DNA of 64,000 nucleotides, from positions 9,946,501-10,010,500 of the forward strand of contig CAMQGK010000341.1 in NCBI GenBank assembly GCA_947000775.1, read 5' to 3'. The position numbers were made by a program, and so were the translations under genes. The DNA is from Pterois miles (taxonomy: Eukaryota > Chordata > Actinopteri > Perciformes > Scorpaenidae). This document shows positions 1 to 14,470 of this stretch, in pieces; the first letter of the stretch is position 1; each line of letters begins with the position of its first letter. The notes under the pieces were generated by a model. It saw only the letters and a program-made list of their open reading frames with translations, had not been told where the DNA came from and did no database searches.

Positions 1-544
1 TCCAATATTTCACAAAATGACTTTTTTCCACCATAGAATCATTTTACATGCTATAATACGACCGATTTCATGATTTTTTTAGACATCAAAAAAATTTGAC
101 GTTTTCAGTAAAAAAATTTCGACATACTATACTATGACGTTTTTTTTTTTTAATTTTCCAACATTTCACGAAATGACTTTTTTCTACGATAGAATCATTT
201 TACATGCTATACTACGACCGATTTCATGAGTTTTTTCAACATTAAAAAAATTTGACGTTTTCATTAAAAAATTTCGAAATACTATACTATGACGTTTTTT
301 TTTTTTTTTTAATTTTCCAACATTTCACGAAATGACTGTTTTCCACCATAGAATCATTTTACATGCTATAATACGACCGTTTTCATGATTTTTTTAGACA
401 TCAAAAAAATTTTACGTTTTCATCGAAAAATTTCGACATACTATACTATGACGTTTTTTTTCTTTTTTTAATTTTCCAACATTTCGCAAAATAACTTTTT
501 TCCACCATAGAATCATTTTACATGCTATAATATGACCGTTTTCA

Positions 545-3500
545 TGATTTTTTCAACATCAAAAAAATTTGTCTTTTTCATCGAAAAATTTCGACATACT
601 ATACTATGACGTTTTTTTTTTTTTTTTTAATTTTCCAACATTTCACGTAATGACTGCTTTCCACCATAGAATAATTTTACATGCTATAATACGACCGTTT
701 TCATGAATTTTTTCAACATCAAAAAAATTTGTCTTTTTCATCGAAAAATTTCGACATACTATACTATGACGTTTTTTTTTTTTTTTTTTAATTTTCCAAC
801 ATTTCACGAAATGACTTTTTTCTACCATAGAATTATTTTACATGCTATACTACGACCGATTTCATGATTTTTTTCAACATTAAAAAAATTTGACGTTTTC
901 ATCAAAAAATTTTGACATACTATACTATGACGTTTTTTTTTTTTTTTTTAATTTTTCCAACATTTCATGAAATGACTGTTTTCCACCATAGAATCATTTT
1001 ACATGCTATAATACGACCGATTTCATGATTTTTTTAGACATCAAAAAAATTTGACGTTTTCAGTAAAAAAATTTACAACATACTATACTATGAAGGTTTT
1101 TTTCTTTTTTTAATTTTCCAACATTTCACAAAATGACTTTTTTCCACCATAGAATCATTTTACATGCTATAATACGAACGTTTTTATGATTTTTTTCAAC
1201 ATCAAAAAAATTTGACGTTTTTATCGAAAAATTTCGACGTACTATACTATGACGATTTTTTCGACAAATTTTCCAAGATTTCACGAAATGACTTTTTTCC
1301 ACCATAAAATCATTTTACATGCTATAATACGACCCTTTTCATGATTTTTTTCAACATCAAAAAAATTTGACGTTTTCAGCGGAAAAATTTCGACATACTA
1401 TACTATGACGTTTTTTTTTTTAATTTTCCAACATTTCACGAAATGACTTTTTTCCAAAATAGAATCATTTTACATGCTATAATACTACCATTTTCCTGAT
1501 TTTTTTCAACATCAAAAAAATTTGACGTTTTCATCGAAAAATTTCGACATGCTATACTATGACGTTTTTTTTTTTGGTAAAATTTTCCAACACTTCACAA
1601 AATGACTTTTTTCCACCATAGAATCATTTTACACGCTATAATACGACCGTTTCCATGATTTTTTTCAACATCAAAAAAATTTTACGTTTTCATCGAAAAA
1701 TTTCGACATACTATACTATGACTTTTTTTTCTTTTTTTAATTTTCCAACATTTCGCAAAATAACTTTTTTCCACCATAGAATCATTTTACATGCTATAAT
1801 ACGACCGTTTTCATGATTTTTTTCAACATCAAAAAAATTTGTCTTTTTCATCGAAAAATTTCGACATACTATACTATGACGTTTTTTTTTTTTTTTTATT
1901 TTTCCAACATTTCATGTAATGACTGCTTTCCACCATAGAATCATTTTACATGCTATAATACTACCGTTTTCATGATTTTTTTTCAACATCAAAAAAATTT
2001 GACGTTTTCAGCGAAAAATTTCGACATACTATACTATGACGTTTTTTTTTTTTCTTTAATTTTCCAACATTTCACAAAAAAACTTTTTTCCACCATAGAA
2101 TCATTTTACATGCTATAATACGACCGTTTTTTTTATTTTTTTCAACATCAAAAAAATTTGACGTGTTCAGCGAAAAATTTCGACATACTATACTATGACG
2201 TTTTTTTTTCTTTTTTTAATTTTCCAACATTTCACAAAATGACTTTTTTCCACCATAGAATCATTTTAAATGCTATAATACGACCGATTTCATGATTTTT
2301 TTCAACATCAAAAAAAATTCTTTTTCATCGAAAAATTTCAACATACTATAGTATGACGTTTTTTTTTCTTTTTTTAATTTTCCAACATTTTACGAAATGA
2401 CTTTTTTCCGCCACAGAATCATTTTACATGCTATAATACGACCGTTTTAATGATTTTTTTGAACATCAAAAAAATTTGTCTTTTTCATCGAAAAATTTCG
2501 ACATACTATACTATGACGTTTTTTGTTTTTTTTTTAATTTTCCAACATTTCACGAAATGACTGCTTTCCACCATAGAATCATTTTACATGTTATAATACG
2601 ACCGTTTTTTTTATTTTTTTCAACATCAAAAAAATTTGACATTTTCGTCGAAAAATTTCGACATACTATACTATGACGTTTTTTTTGTCAAATTTTCCAA
2701 TATTTCACAAAATGACTTTTTTCCACCATTGTATCATTTTACATGCTATAATATGACCGTTTTCATGATTTTTTTCAACATCAAAAAAATTTGACGTTTT
2801 CATCAAAAAATTTCGACATACTATACTATGACGTTTTTTTGTCGAATTTTCCAACATTTCACAAAATAACTTTTTTCCACCATAAAATCATTTTACATAC
2901 TATACTATGACGTTTTCTTTCTTTTTTTTAATTTTCTAACATTTCAAGAAATGACTTTTTTCCACCATAGAATCATTTTACATGCTATAATACAAACGTT
3001 TTTATGATTTTTTTCAACATCCAAAAAATTTGATGTTTTCATCGAAAAATTTCGACATACTATACTATGACGTTTTTGTTTTTTTTTTTAATTTTCCAAC
3101 ATTTCACGAAATGACTGTTTTCCGCCATAGAATCATTTTACATGCTATAATACGACCGATTTCATGATTTTTTTAGACATCAAAATAATTTGACGTTTTC
3201 AGTAAAAAAATTTCGACATACTATACTATGACGTTTTTTTTGTCAAATTTTCCAACATTTCACAAATGACTTTTTTCCACCATAGAATCATTTTACATGC
3301 TATACTACGACCGATTTCATGATTTTTTTCAACATTAAAAAAATTTGACGTTTTCATCGGAAAATTTCGACATACTATACTATGACGGTTTTTTTTTTTT
3401 TTTTAATTTTCCAACATTTCACGAAATGACTTTTTTCTACCATAGAATCATTTTACATGCTATACTACGACCGATTTCATGATTTTTTTCAACATTAAAA

Positions 3501-6500
3501 AAATTTGACGTTTTCATCAAAAAATTTCGACATACTATACTATGACGTTTTTTTTCTTTTTTTAATTTTCCAACATTTCACAAAAAAACTTTTTTCCACC
3601 ATAGAATCATTTTACATGCTATAATACGACCGTTTTTTAAATTTTTTTCAACATCAAAAAAATTTGACATTTTCATCGAAAAATTTCGACATACTGTACT
3701 ATGACGTTTTTTTGTCGAATTTTCCAACACTTCACAAAATGACTTTTTTCCACCATAGAATCATTTTACATGTCATAATACGACCGTTTTTTTTATTTTT
3801 TCCAACATCAAAAAAATTTGACATTTTCGTCGAAAAATTTCGACATACTAAACTATGACGTTTTTTTTTCTTTTTTTAATTTTCCAACATTTCACGAAAT
3901 GACTTTTTTCCACCATAGAATCATTTTACATGCTATAATACGACCGTTTCCATGATTTTTGTCAACATCAAAAAAATTTGACGTTTTCAGCGAAAAATTT
4001 CGACATACTATATTATGACGTTTTTTTCTTTTTAATTTTCCAACAATTCATGAAATGACTCATTTCATCCATAGAATAATTTTATATGCTATAATATGAC
4101 CCTTTTCATGATTTTTTCCAACATCAAAAAAATTTGACGTTTTCATCGAAAAATTTCGACATACTATACTATGACGTTTTTTTTTTTCAATTTTCCAACA
4201 TTTCACGAAATGACTTTTTTCCACCATAGAATCATTTTACATGCTATACTACGACCGATTTCATGATTTTTTTCAACATTAAAAAAATTTGACGTTTTCA
4301 TCAAAAAATTTCGACATACTATACTATGACGTTTTTTTTTCTTTTTTTAATTTTCCAACATTTCACAAAAAACTTTTTTCTACCGTAGAATCATTTTACA
4401 TGCTTTAATACGACCGTTTTTTATATTTTTTTCAACATCAAAAAAATTTGACATTTTCATCGAAAAATTTCGACATACTGTACTATGACGTTTTTTTGTC
4501 GAATTTTACAACACTTCACAAAATGACTTTTTTCCACCATAGAATCATTTTACATGTTATAATACGACCGTTTTTTTTTATTTTTTTCAACATCAAAAAA
4601 ATTTGACATTTTCGTCGAAAAATTTCGACATACTATACTATGACGTTATTTTTGTCAAATTTTCCAATATTTCACAAAATGACTTTTTTCCACCATAGAA
4701 TCATTTTACATGCTATTATACGACCGTTTTCATGATTTTTTTTGAACATCAAAAAAATTTGACGTTTTCATCGAAAAATTTCGACATACTATACTATGAC
4801 GTTTTTTTTTTTCAATTTTCCAACATTTCACGAAATGACTTTTTTCCACCATAGAATCATTTTACATGCTATACTACGACCGATTTCATGATTTTTTTCA
4901 ACATTAAAAAAATTTGACGTTTTCATCAAAAAATTTCGACATACTATACTATGACGTTTTTTTTCTTTTTTTCATTTTCCAACATTTCACAAAAAACTTT
5001 TTTCTACCGTAGAATCATTTTACATGCTTTAATACGACCGTTTTTTATATTTTTTTCAACATCAAAAAAATTTGACATTTTCATCGAAAAATTTCGACAT
5101 ACTGTACTATGACGTTTTTTTGTCGAATTTTACAACACTTCACAAAATGACTTTTTTCCACCATAGAATCATTTTACATGTTATAATACGACCGTTTTTT
5201 TTATTTTTTTCAACATCAAAAAAATTTGACATTTTCGTCGAAAAATTTCGACATACTATACTATGACGTTATTTTTGTCAAATTTTCCAATATTTCACAA
5301 AATGACTTTTTTCCACCATAGAATCATTTTACATGCTATTATACGACCGTTTTCATGATTTTTTTTGAACATCAAAAAGATTTGACGTTTTCATCGAAAA
5401 ATTTCGACATGCTATACTATGACGTTTTTTTGGTAAAATTTTCCAACATTTCACGAAAACACTTTTTTCCACCACAGAATCATTTTACATGCTATAATAC
5501 GACCGTTTTCATGATTTTTTTCAACATCAAAAAAATTTGTCTTTTCATCGAAAAATTTAAACATACTATACTATGACGTTTTTTTTCTTTTTTTTAATTT
5601 TCCAACATTTCACGAAATGACTTTTTTCCACCATAGAATCATTTTACATGCTATAATACTACCGTTTTCATGATTTTTTTCAACATCAAAAAAATTTGAC
5701 GTTTTCAGCGAAAAATTTCGACAAACTGTACTATGACGTTTTTTTTTTTTTTTTAATTTTCCAACATTTCACAAATGACTTTTTTCCACCATAGAATCAT
5801 TTTACATGCTATACTACGACCGTTTTCATGATTTTTTTCAACATCAAAAAAATTTGACGTTTTCATCAAAAAATTTCGACAAACTATACCATGACGTTTT
5901 TTTTTTTTTTTTAATTTTTCCAACATTTCATGAAATGACTGTTTTCCACCATAGAATCATTTTACATGCTATAATACGACCGATTTCATGATTTTTTTAG
6001 ACATCAAAAAAATTTGACGTTTTCAGTAAAAAAATTTCGACATACTATACTATGAAGGTTTTTTTCTTTTTTTAATTTTCCAACATTTCACAAAATGACT
6101 TTTTTCCACCATAGAATCATTTTACATGCTATAATACGAACGTTTTTATGATTTTTTTCAACATCCAAAAAATTTGACGTTTTTATCGGAAAATTTCGAC
6201 ATACTATACTATGACGATTTTTTCGACAAATTTTTCAACATTTCACGAAATGACTTTTTTCCACCATAAAATCATTTTACATGCTATAATACGACCCTTT
6301 TCATGATTTTTTTCAACATCGAAAAAATTTGAAGTTTTCATTGAAAAATTTCGACATACTATACTATGACGTTTTTTTTGTCAAATTTACCAACATTTCA
6401 CAAAATAACTTTTTTCCACCATAAAATCATTTTACATACTATACTATGACGTTTTCTTTCTTTTTTTTTAATTTTCTAACATTTCAAGAAATGACTTTTT

Positions 6501-7496
6501 TCCACCATAGAATCATTTTACATGCTATAATACAAATGTTTTCATGATTTTTTTCAACATCCAAAAAATTTGATGTTTTCATCGAAAAATTTCGACATAC
6601 TATACTATGACGTTTTTGTTTTTTTTTTTATTTTCCAACATTTCACGAAATGACTGTTTTCCGCCATAGAATCATTTTACATGCTATAATACGACGTTTT
6701 TTTAAATCTTTTTCAACAACAAAAAAATTTGACATTTTCATCGAAAAATTTCGACATACTATACTATGGCGTTTTTTTGGTAAAATTTTCCAACATTTCA
6801 CAAAATGACTTTTTTCCACCATACAATCATTTTACATGCTATAATACGACCGTTTTCATGATTTTTTTCAACATCAAAAAAATTTGACGTTTTCATCGAA
6901 AAATTTCGACATACTATACTATGACGTTTTTTTTTTTTTTTTTAATTTTAAAACATTTCACGAAATGACTTTTTTCCAAAATAGAATCATTTTACATGCT
7001 ATAATACTACCGTTTTCCTGATTTTTTTCAACATCAAAAAAATTTGACGTTTTCAGCGAAAAATTTCGACATGCTATATACTATGACGTTTTTTTTTTGG
7101 TAAAATTTTCCAACACTTCACAAAATGACTTTTTTCCACCATAGAATCATTTTACATGCTATAATACGACCCTTTTCATGATTTTTTTCAACATCAAAAA
7201 AATTGGACGTTTTCATCGAAAAATTTCGACATACTATACTATGACGTTTTTTTTTCTTTTTTTAATTTTAAAACATTTCACGAAATGACTTTTTTCCAAA
7301 ATAGAATCATTTTACATGCTATAATACTACCGTTTTCCTGATTTTTTTCAACATCAAAAAAATTTGACGTTTTCAGCGAAAAATTTCGACATGCTATACT
7401 ATGACGTTTTTTTTTTGGTAAAATTTTCCAACACTTCTCAAAATGACTTTTTTCCACCATAGAATCATTTTACATGCTATAATACGACCGTTTCCA
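545..7496 (+). repeat. Higher-order repeat unit 1 (~6.95 kb, ~44 monomers)
   Basis: The sequence from about 545 to 7,496 recurs almost base for base starting about 6,951 bp downstream. Matching private variants include the TTTCACGTAATGACTGC monomer at about 640 and 7,593, the CATTTCATCC monomer at about 4,060 and 11,010, and fused short monomers at about 2,891 and 9,842. The only differences I noticed are small, for example the T-run at 6,927-6,943 is pure T whereas the matching run near 13,880 has an internal C. Borders are approximate, to within one monomer. Confidence 0.85.
2870..2940 (+). repeat. Fused half-length satellite monomer
   Basis: At about 2,891 the block ending in ATTTTACAT runs straight into ACTATACTATGACG, skipping about 75 bp that normally lie between ATGCTATAATACGACC and the core motif. 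Equivalent junctions lie at about 6,430, 9,842 and 13,382. The join is at the position where the two halves of the monomer resemble each other, as expected from misaligned recombination. Confidence 0.8.
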
Positions 7497-10400
7497 TGAT
7501 TTTTTTCAACATCAAAAAAATTTGTCTTTTTCATCGAAAAATTTCGACATACTATACTATGACGTTTTTTTTTTTTTTTTTAATTTTCCAACATTTCACG
7601 TAATGACTGCTTTCCACCATAGAATAATTTTACATGCTATAATACGACCGTTTTCATGAATTTTTTCAACATCAAAAAAATTTGTCTTTTTCATCGAAAA
7701 ATTTCGACATACTATACTATGACGTTTTTTTTTTTTTTTTTTAATTTTCCAACATTTCACGAAATGACTTTTTTCTACCATAGAATTATTTTACATGCTA
7801 TACTACGACCGATTTCATGATTTTTTTCAACATTAAAAAAATTTGACGTTTTCATCAAAAAATTTTGACATACTATACTATGACGTTTTTTTTTTTTTTT
7901 TAATTTTTCCAACATTTCATGAAATGACTGTTTTCCACCATAGAATCATTTTACATGCTATAATACGACCGATTTCATGATTTTTTTAGACATCAAAAAA
8001 ATTTGACGTTTTCAGTAAAAAAATTTACAACATACTATACTATGAAGGTTTTTTTCTTTTTTTAATTTTCCAACATTTCACAAAATGACTTTTTTCCACC
8101 ATAGAATCATTTTACATGCTATAATACGAACGTTTTTATGATTTTTTTCAACATCAAAAAAATTTGACGTTTTTATCGAAAAATTTCGACGTACTATACT
8201 ATGACGATTTTTTCGACAAATTTTCCAAGATTTCACGAAATGACTTTTTTCCACCATAAAATCATTTTACATGCTATAATACGACCCTTTTCATGATTTT
8301 TTTCAACATCAAAAAAATTTGACGTTTTCAGCGGAAAAATTTCGACATACTATACTATGACGTTTTTTTTTTTAATTTTCCAACATTTCACGAAATGACT
8401 TTTTTCCAAAATAGAATCATTTTACATGCTATAATACTACCATTTTCCTGATTTTTTTCAACATCAAAAAAATTTGACGTTTTCATCGAAAAATTTCGAC
8501 ATGCTATACTATGACGTTTTTTTTTTTGGTAAAATTTTCCAACACTTCACAAAATGACTTTTTTCCACCATAGAATCATTTTACACGCTATAATACGACC
8601 GTTTCCATGATTTTTTTCAACATCAAAAAAATTTTACGTTTTCATCGAAAAATTTCGACATACTATACTATGACTTTTTTTTCTTTTTTTAATTTTCCAA
8701 CATTTCGCAAAATAACTTTTTTCCACCATAGAATCATTTTACATGCTATAATACGACCGTTTTCATGATTTTTTTCAACATCAAAAAAATTTGTCTTTTT
8801 CATCGAAAAATTTCGACATACTATACTATGACGTTTTTTTTTTTTTTTTATTTTTCCAACATTTCATGTAATGACTGCTTTCCACCATAGAATCATTTTA
8901 CATGCTATAATACTACCGTTTTCATGATTTTTTTTCAACATCAAAAAAATTTGACGTTTTCAGCGAAAAATTTCGACATACTATACTATGACGTTTTTTT
9001 TTTTTCTTTAATTTTCCAACATTTCACAAAAAAACTTTTTTCCACCATAGAATCATTTTACATGCTATAATACGACCGTTTTTTTTATTTTTTTCAACAT
9101 CAAAAAAATTTGACGTGTTCAGCGAAAAATTTCGACATACTATACTATGACGTTTTTTTTCTTTTTTTAATTTTCCAACATTTCACAAAATGACTTTTTT
9201 CCACCATAGAATCATTTTAAATGCTATAATACGACCGATTTCATGATTTTTTTCAACATCAAAAAAAATTCTTTTTCATCGAAAAATTTCAACATACTAT
9301 AGTATGACGTTTTTTTTTCTTTTTTTAATTTTCCAACATTTTACGAAATGACTTTTTTCCGCCACAGAATCATTTTACATGCTATAATACGACCGTTTTA
9401 ATGATTTTTTTGAACATCAAAAAAATTTGTCTTTTTCATCGAAAAATTTCGACATACTATACTATGACGTTTTTTGTTTTTTTTTTAATTTTCCAACATT
9501 TCACGAAATGACTGCTTTCCACCATAGAATCATTTTACATGTTATAATACGACCGTTTTTTTTATTTTTTTCAACATCAAAAAAATTTGACATTTTCGTC
9601 GAAAAATTTCGACATACTATACTATGACGTTTTTTTTGTCAAATTTTCCAATATTTCACAAAATGACTTTTTTCCACCATTGTATCATTTTACATGCTAT
9701 AATATGACCGTTTTCATGATTTTTTTCAACATCAAAAAAATTTGACGTTTTCATCAAAAAATTTCGACATACTATACTATGACGTTTTTTTGTCGAATTT
9801 TCCAACATTTCACAAAATAACTTTTTTCCACCATAAAATCATTTTACATACTATACTATGACGTTTTCTTTCTTTTTTTTAATTTTCTAACATTTCAAGA
9901 AATGACTTTTTTCCACCATAGAATCATTTTACATGCTATAATACAAACGTTTTTATGATTTTTTTCAACATCCAAAAAATTTGATGTTTTCATCGAAAAA
10001 TTTCGACATACTATACTATGACGTTTTTGTTTTTTTTTTAATTTTCCAACATTTCACGAAATGACTGTTTTCCGCCATAGAATCATTTTACATGCTATAA
10101 TACGACCGATTTCATGATTTTTTTAGACATCAAAATAATTTGACGTTTTCAGTAAAAAAATTTCGACATACTATACTATGACGTTTTTTTTGTCAAATTT
10201 TCCAACATTTCACAAATGACTTTTTTCCACCATAGAATCATTTTACATGCTATACTACGACCGATTTCATGATTTTTTTCAACATTAAAAAAATTTGACG
10301 TTTTCATCGGAAAATTTCGACATACTATACTATGACGGTTTTTTTTTTTTTTTTAATTTTCCAACATTTCACGAAATGACTTTTTTCTACCATAGAATCA

Positions 10401-13400
10401 TTTTACATGCTATACTACGACCGATTTCATGATTTTTTTCAACATTAAAAAAATTTGACGTTTTCATCAAAAAATTTCGACATACTATACTATGACGTTT
10501 TTTTTTCTTTTTTTAATTTTCCAACATTTCACAAAAAAACTTTTTTCCACCATAGAATCATTTTACATGCTATAATACGACCGTTTTTTAAATTTTTTTC
10601 AACATCAAAAAAATTTGACATTTTCATCGAAAAATTTCGACATACTGTACTATGACGTTTTTTTGTCGAATTTTCCAACACTTCACAAAATGACTTTTTT
10701 CCACCATAGAATCATTTTACATGTCATAATACGACCGTTTTTTTTATTTTTTCCAACATCAAAAAAATTTGACATTTTCGTCGAAAAATTTCGACATACT
10801 AAACTATGACGTTTTTTTTTCTTTTTTTAATTTTCCAACATTTCACGAAATGACTTTTTTCCACCATAGAATCATTTTACATGCTATAATACGACCGTTT
10901 CCATGATTTTTGTCAACATCAAAAAAATTTGACGTTTTCAGCGAAAAATTTCGACATACTATATTATGACGTTTTTTTCTTTTTAATTTTCCAACAATTC
11001 ATGAAATGACTCATTTCATCCATAGAATAATTTTATATGCTATAATATGACCCTTTTCATGATTTTTTCCAACATCAAAAAAATTTGACGTTTTCATCGA
11101 AAAATTTCGACATACTATACTATGACGTTTTTTTTTTTCAATTTTCCAACATTTCACGAAATGACTTTTTTCCACCATAGAATCATTTTACATGCTATAC
11201 TACGACCGATTTCATGATTTTTTTCAACATTAAAAAAATTTGACGTTTTCATCAAAAAATTTCGACATACTATACTATGACGTTTTTTTTTTCTTTTTTT
11301 AATTTTCCAACATTTCACAAAAAACTTTTTTCTACCGTAGAATCATTTTACATGCTTTAATACGACCGTTTTTTATATTTTTTTCAACATCAAAAAAATT
11401 TGACATTTTCATCGAAAAATTTCGACATACTGTACTATGACGTTTTTTTGTCGAATTTTACAACACTTCACAAAATGACTTTTTTCCACCATAGAATCAT
11501 TTTACATGTTATAATACGACCGTTTTTTTTTATTTTTTTCAACATCAAAAAAATTTGACATTTTCGTCGAAAAATTTCGACATACTATACTATGACGTTA
11601 TTTTTGTCAAATTTTCCAATATTTCACAAAATGACTTTTTTCCACCATAGAATCATTTTACATGCTATTATACGACCGTTTTCATGATTTTTTTTGAACA
11701 TCAAAAAAATTTGACGTTTTCATCGAAAAATTTCGACATACTATACTATGACGTTTTTTTTTTTCAATTTTCCAACATTTCACGAAATGACTTTTTTCCA
11801 CCATAGAATCATTTTACATGCTATACTACGACCGATTTCATGATTTTTTTCAACATTAAAAAAATTTGACGTTTTCATCAAAAAATTTCGACATACTATA
11901 CTATGACGTTTTTTTTCTTTTTTTCATTTTCCAACATTTCACAAAAAACTTTTTTCTACCGTAGAATCATTTTACATGCTTTAATACGACCGTTTTTTAT
12001 ATTTTTTTCAACATCAAAAAAATTTGACATTTTCATCGAAAAATTTCGACATACTGTACTATGACGTTTTTTTGTCGAATTTTACAACACTTCACAAAAT
12101 GACTTTTTTCCACCATAGAATCATTTTACATGTTATAATACGACCGTTTTTTTTATTTTTTTCAACATCAAAAAAATTTGACATTTTCGTCGAAAAATTT
12201 CGACATACTATACTATGACGTTATTTTTGTCAAATTTTCCAATATTTCACAAAATGACTTTTTTCCACCATAGAATCATTTTACATGCTATTATACGACC
12301 GTTTTCATGATTTTTTTTGAACATCAAAAAGATTTGACGTTTTCATCGAAAAATTTCGACATGCTATACTATGACGTTTTTTTGGTAAAATTTTCCAACA
12401 TTTCACGAAAACACTTTTTTCCACCACAGAATCATTTTACATGCTATAATACGACCGTTTTCATGATTTTTTTCAACATCAAAAAAATTTGTCTTTTCAT
12501 CGAAAAATTTAAACATACTATACTATGACGTTTTTTTTCTTTTTTTTAATTTTCCAACATTTCACGAAATGACTTTTTTCCACCATAGAATCATTTTACA
12601 TGCTATAATACTACCGTTTTCATGATTTTTTTCAACATCAAAAAAATTTGACGTTTTCAGCGAAAAATTTCGACAAACTGTACTATGACGTTTTTTTTTT
12701 TTTTTTAATTTTCCAACATTTCACAAATGACTTTTTTCCACCATAGAATCATTTTACATGCTATACTACGACCGTTTTCATGATTTTTTTCAACATCAAA
12801 AAAATTTGACGTTTTCATCAAAAAATTTCGACAAACTATACCATGACGTTTTTTTTTTTTTTTTAATTTTTCCAACATTTCATGAAATGACTGTTTTCCA
12901 CCATAGAATCATTTTACATGCTATAATACGACCGATTTCATGATTTTTTTAGACATCAAAAAAATTTGACGTTTTCAGTAAAAAAATTTCGACATACTAT
13001 ACTATGAAGGTTTTTTTCTTTTTTTAATTTTCCAACATTTCACAAAATGACTTTTTTCCACCATAGAATCATTTTACATGCTATAATACGAACGTTTTTA
13101 TGATTTTTTTCAACATCCAAAAAATTTGACGTTTTTATCGGAAAATTTCGACATACTATACTATGACGATTTTTTCGACAAATTTTTCAACATTTCACGA
13201 AATGACTTTTTTCCACCATAAAATCATTTTACATGCTATAATACGACCCTTTTCATGATTTTTTTCAACATCGAAAAAATTTGAAGTTTTCATTGAAAAA
13301 TTTCGACATACTATACTATGACGTTTTTTTTGTCAAATTTACCAACATTTCACAAAATAACTTTTTTCCACCATAAAATCATTTTACATACTATACTATG

Positions 13401-14470
13401 ACGTTTTCTTTCTTTTTTTTTAATTTTCTAACATTTCAAGAAATGACTTTTTTCCACCATAGAATCATTTTACATGCTATAATACAAATGTTTTCATGAT
13501 TTTTTTCAACATCCAAAAAATTTGATGTTTTCATCGAAAAATTTCGACATACTATACTATGACGTTTTTGTTTTTTTTTTTATTTTCCAACATTTCACGA
13601 AATGACTGTTTTCCGCCATAGAATCATTTTACATGCTATAATACGACGTTTTTTTAAATCTTTTTCAACAACAAAAAAATTTGACATTTTCATCGAAAAA
13701 TTTCGACATACTATACTATGGCGTTTTTTTGGTAAAATTTTCCAACATTTCACAAAATGACTTTTTTCCACCATACAATCATTTTACATGCTATAATACG
13801 ACCGTTTTCATGATTTTTTTCAACATCAAAAAAATTTGACGTTTTCATCGAAAAATTTCGACATACTATACTATGACGTTTTTTTTTCTTTTTTTAATTT
13901 TAAAACATTTCACGAAATGACTTTTTTCCAAAATAGAATCATTTTACATGCTATAATACTACCGTTTTCCTGATTTTTTTCAACATCAAAAAAATTTGAC
14001 GTTTTCAGCGAAAAATTTCGACATGCTATATACTATGACGTTTTTTTTTTGGTAAAATTTTCCAACACTTCACAAAATGACTTTTTTCCACCATAGAATC
14101 ATTTTACATGCTATAATACGACCCTTTTCATGATTTTTTTCAACATCAAAAAAATTGGACGTTTTCATCGAAAAATTTCGACATACTATACTATGACGTT
14201 TTTTTTCTTTTTTTAATTTTAAAACATTTCACGAAATGACTTTTTTCCAAAATAGAATCATTTTACATGCTATAATACTACCGTTTTCCTGATTTTTTTC
14301 AACATCAAAAAAATTTGACGTTTTCAGCGAAAAATTTCGACATGCTATACTATGACGTTTTTTTTTTGGTAAAATTTTCCAACACTTCTCAAAATGACTT
14401 TTTTCCACCATAGAATCATTTTACATGCTATAATACGACCGTTTCCATGATTTTTTTCAACATCAAAAAA
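7497..14470 (+). repeat. Higher-order repeat unit 2 (~6.95 kb, ~44 monomers)
   Basis: This is the second copy of the 6.95-kb unit, directly adjacent and in the same orientation. Similarity to unit 1 starts near 7,496 and breaks near 14,470: the left unit continues with ATTTGTC after the CAACATC block at about 7,518, while this copy has ATTTTACG. The near identity implies a recent tandem duplication, gene-conversion homogenisation, or an assembly duplication. Confidence 0.83.
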
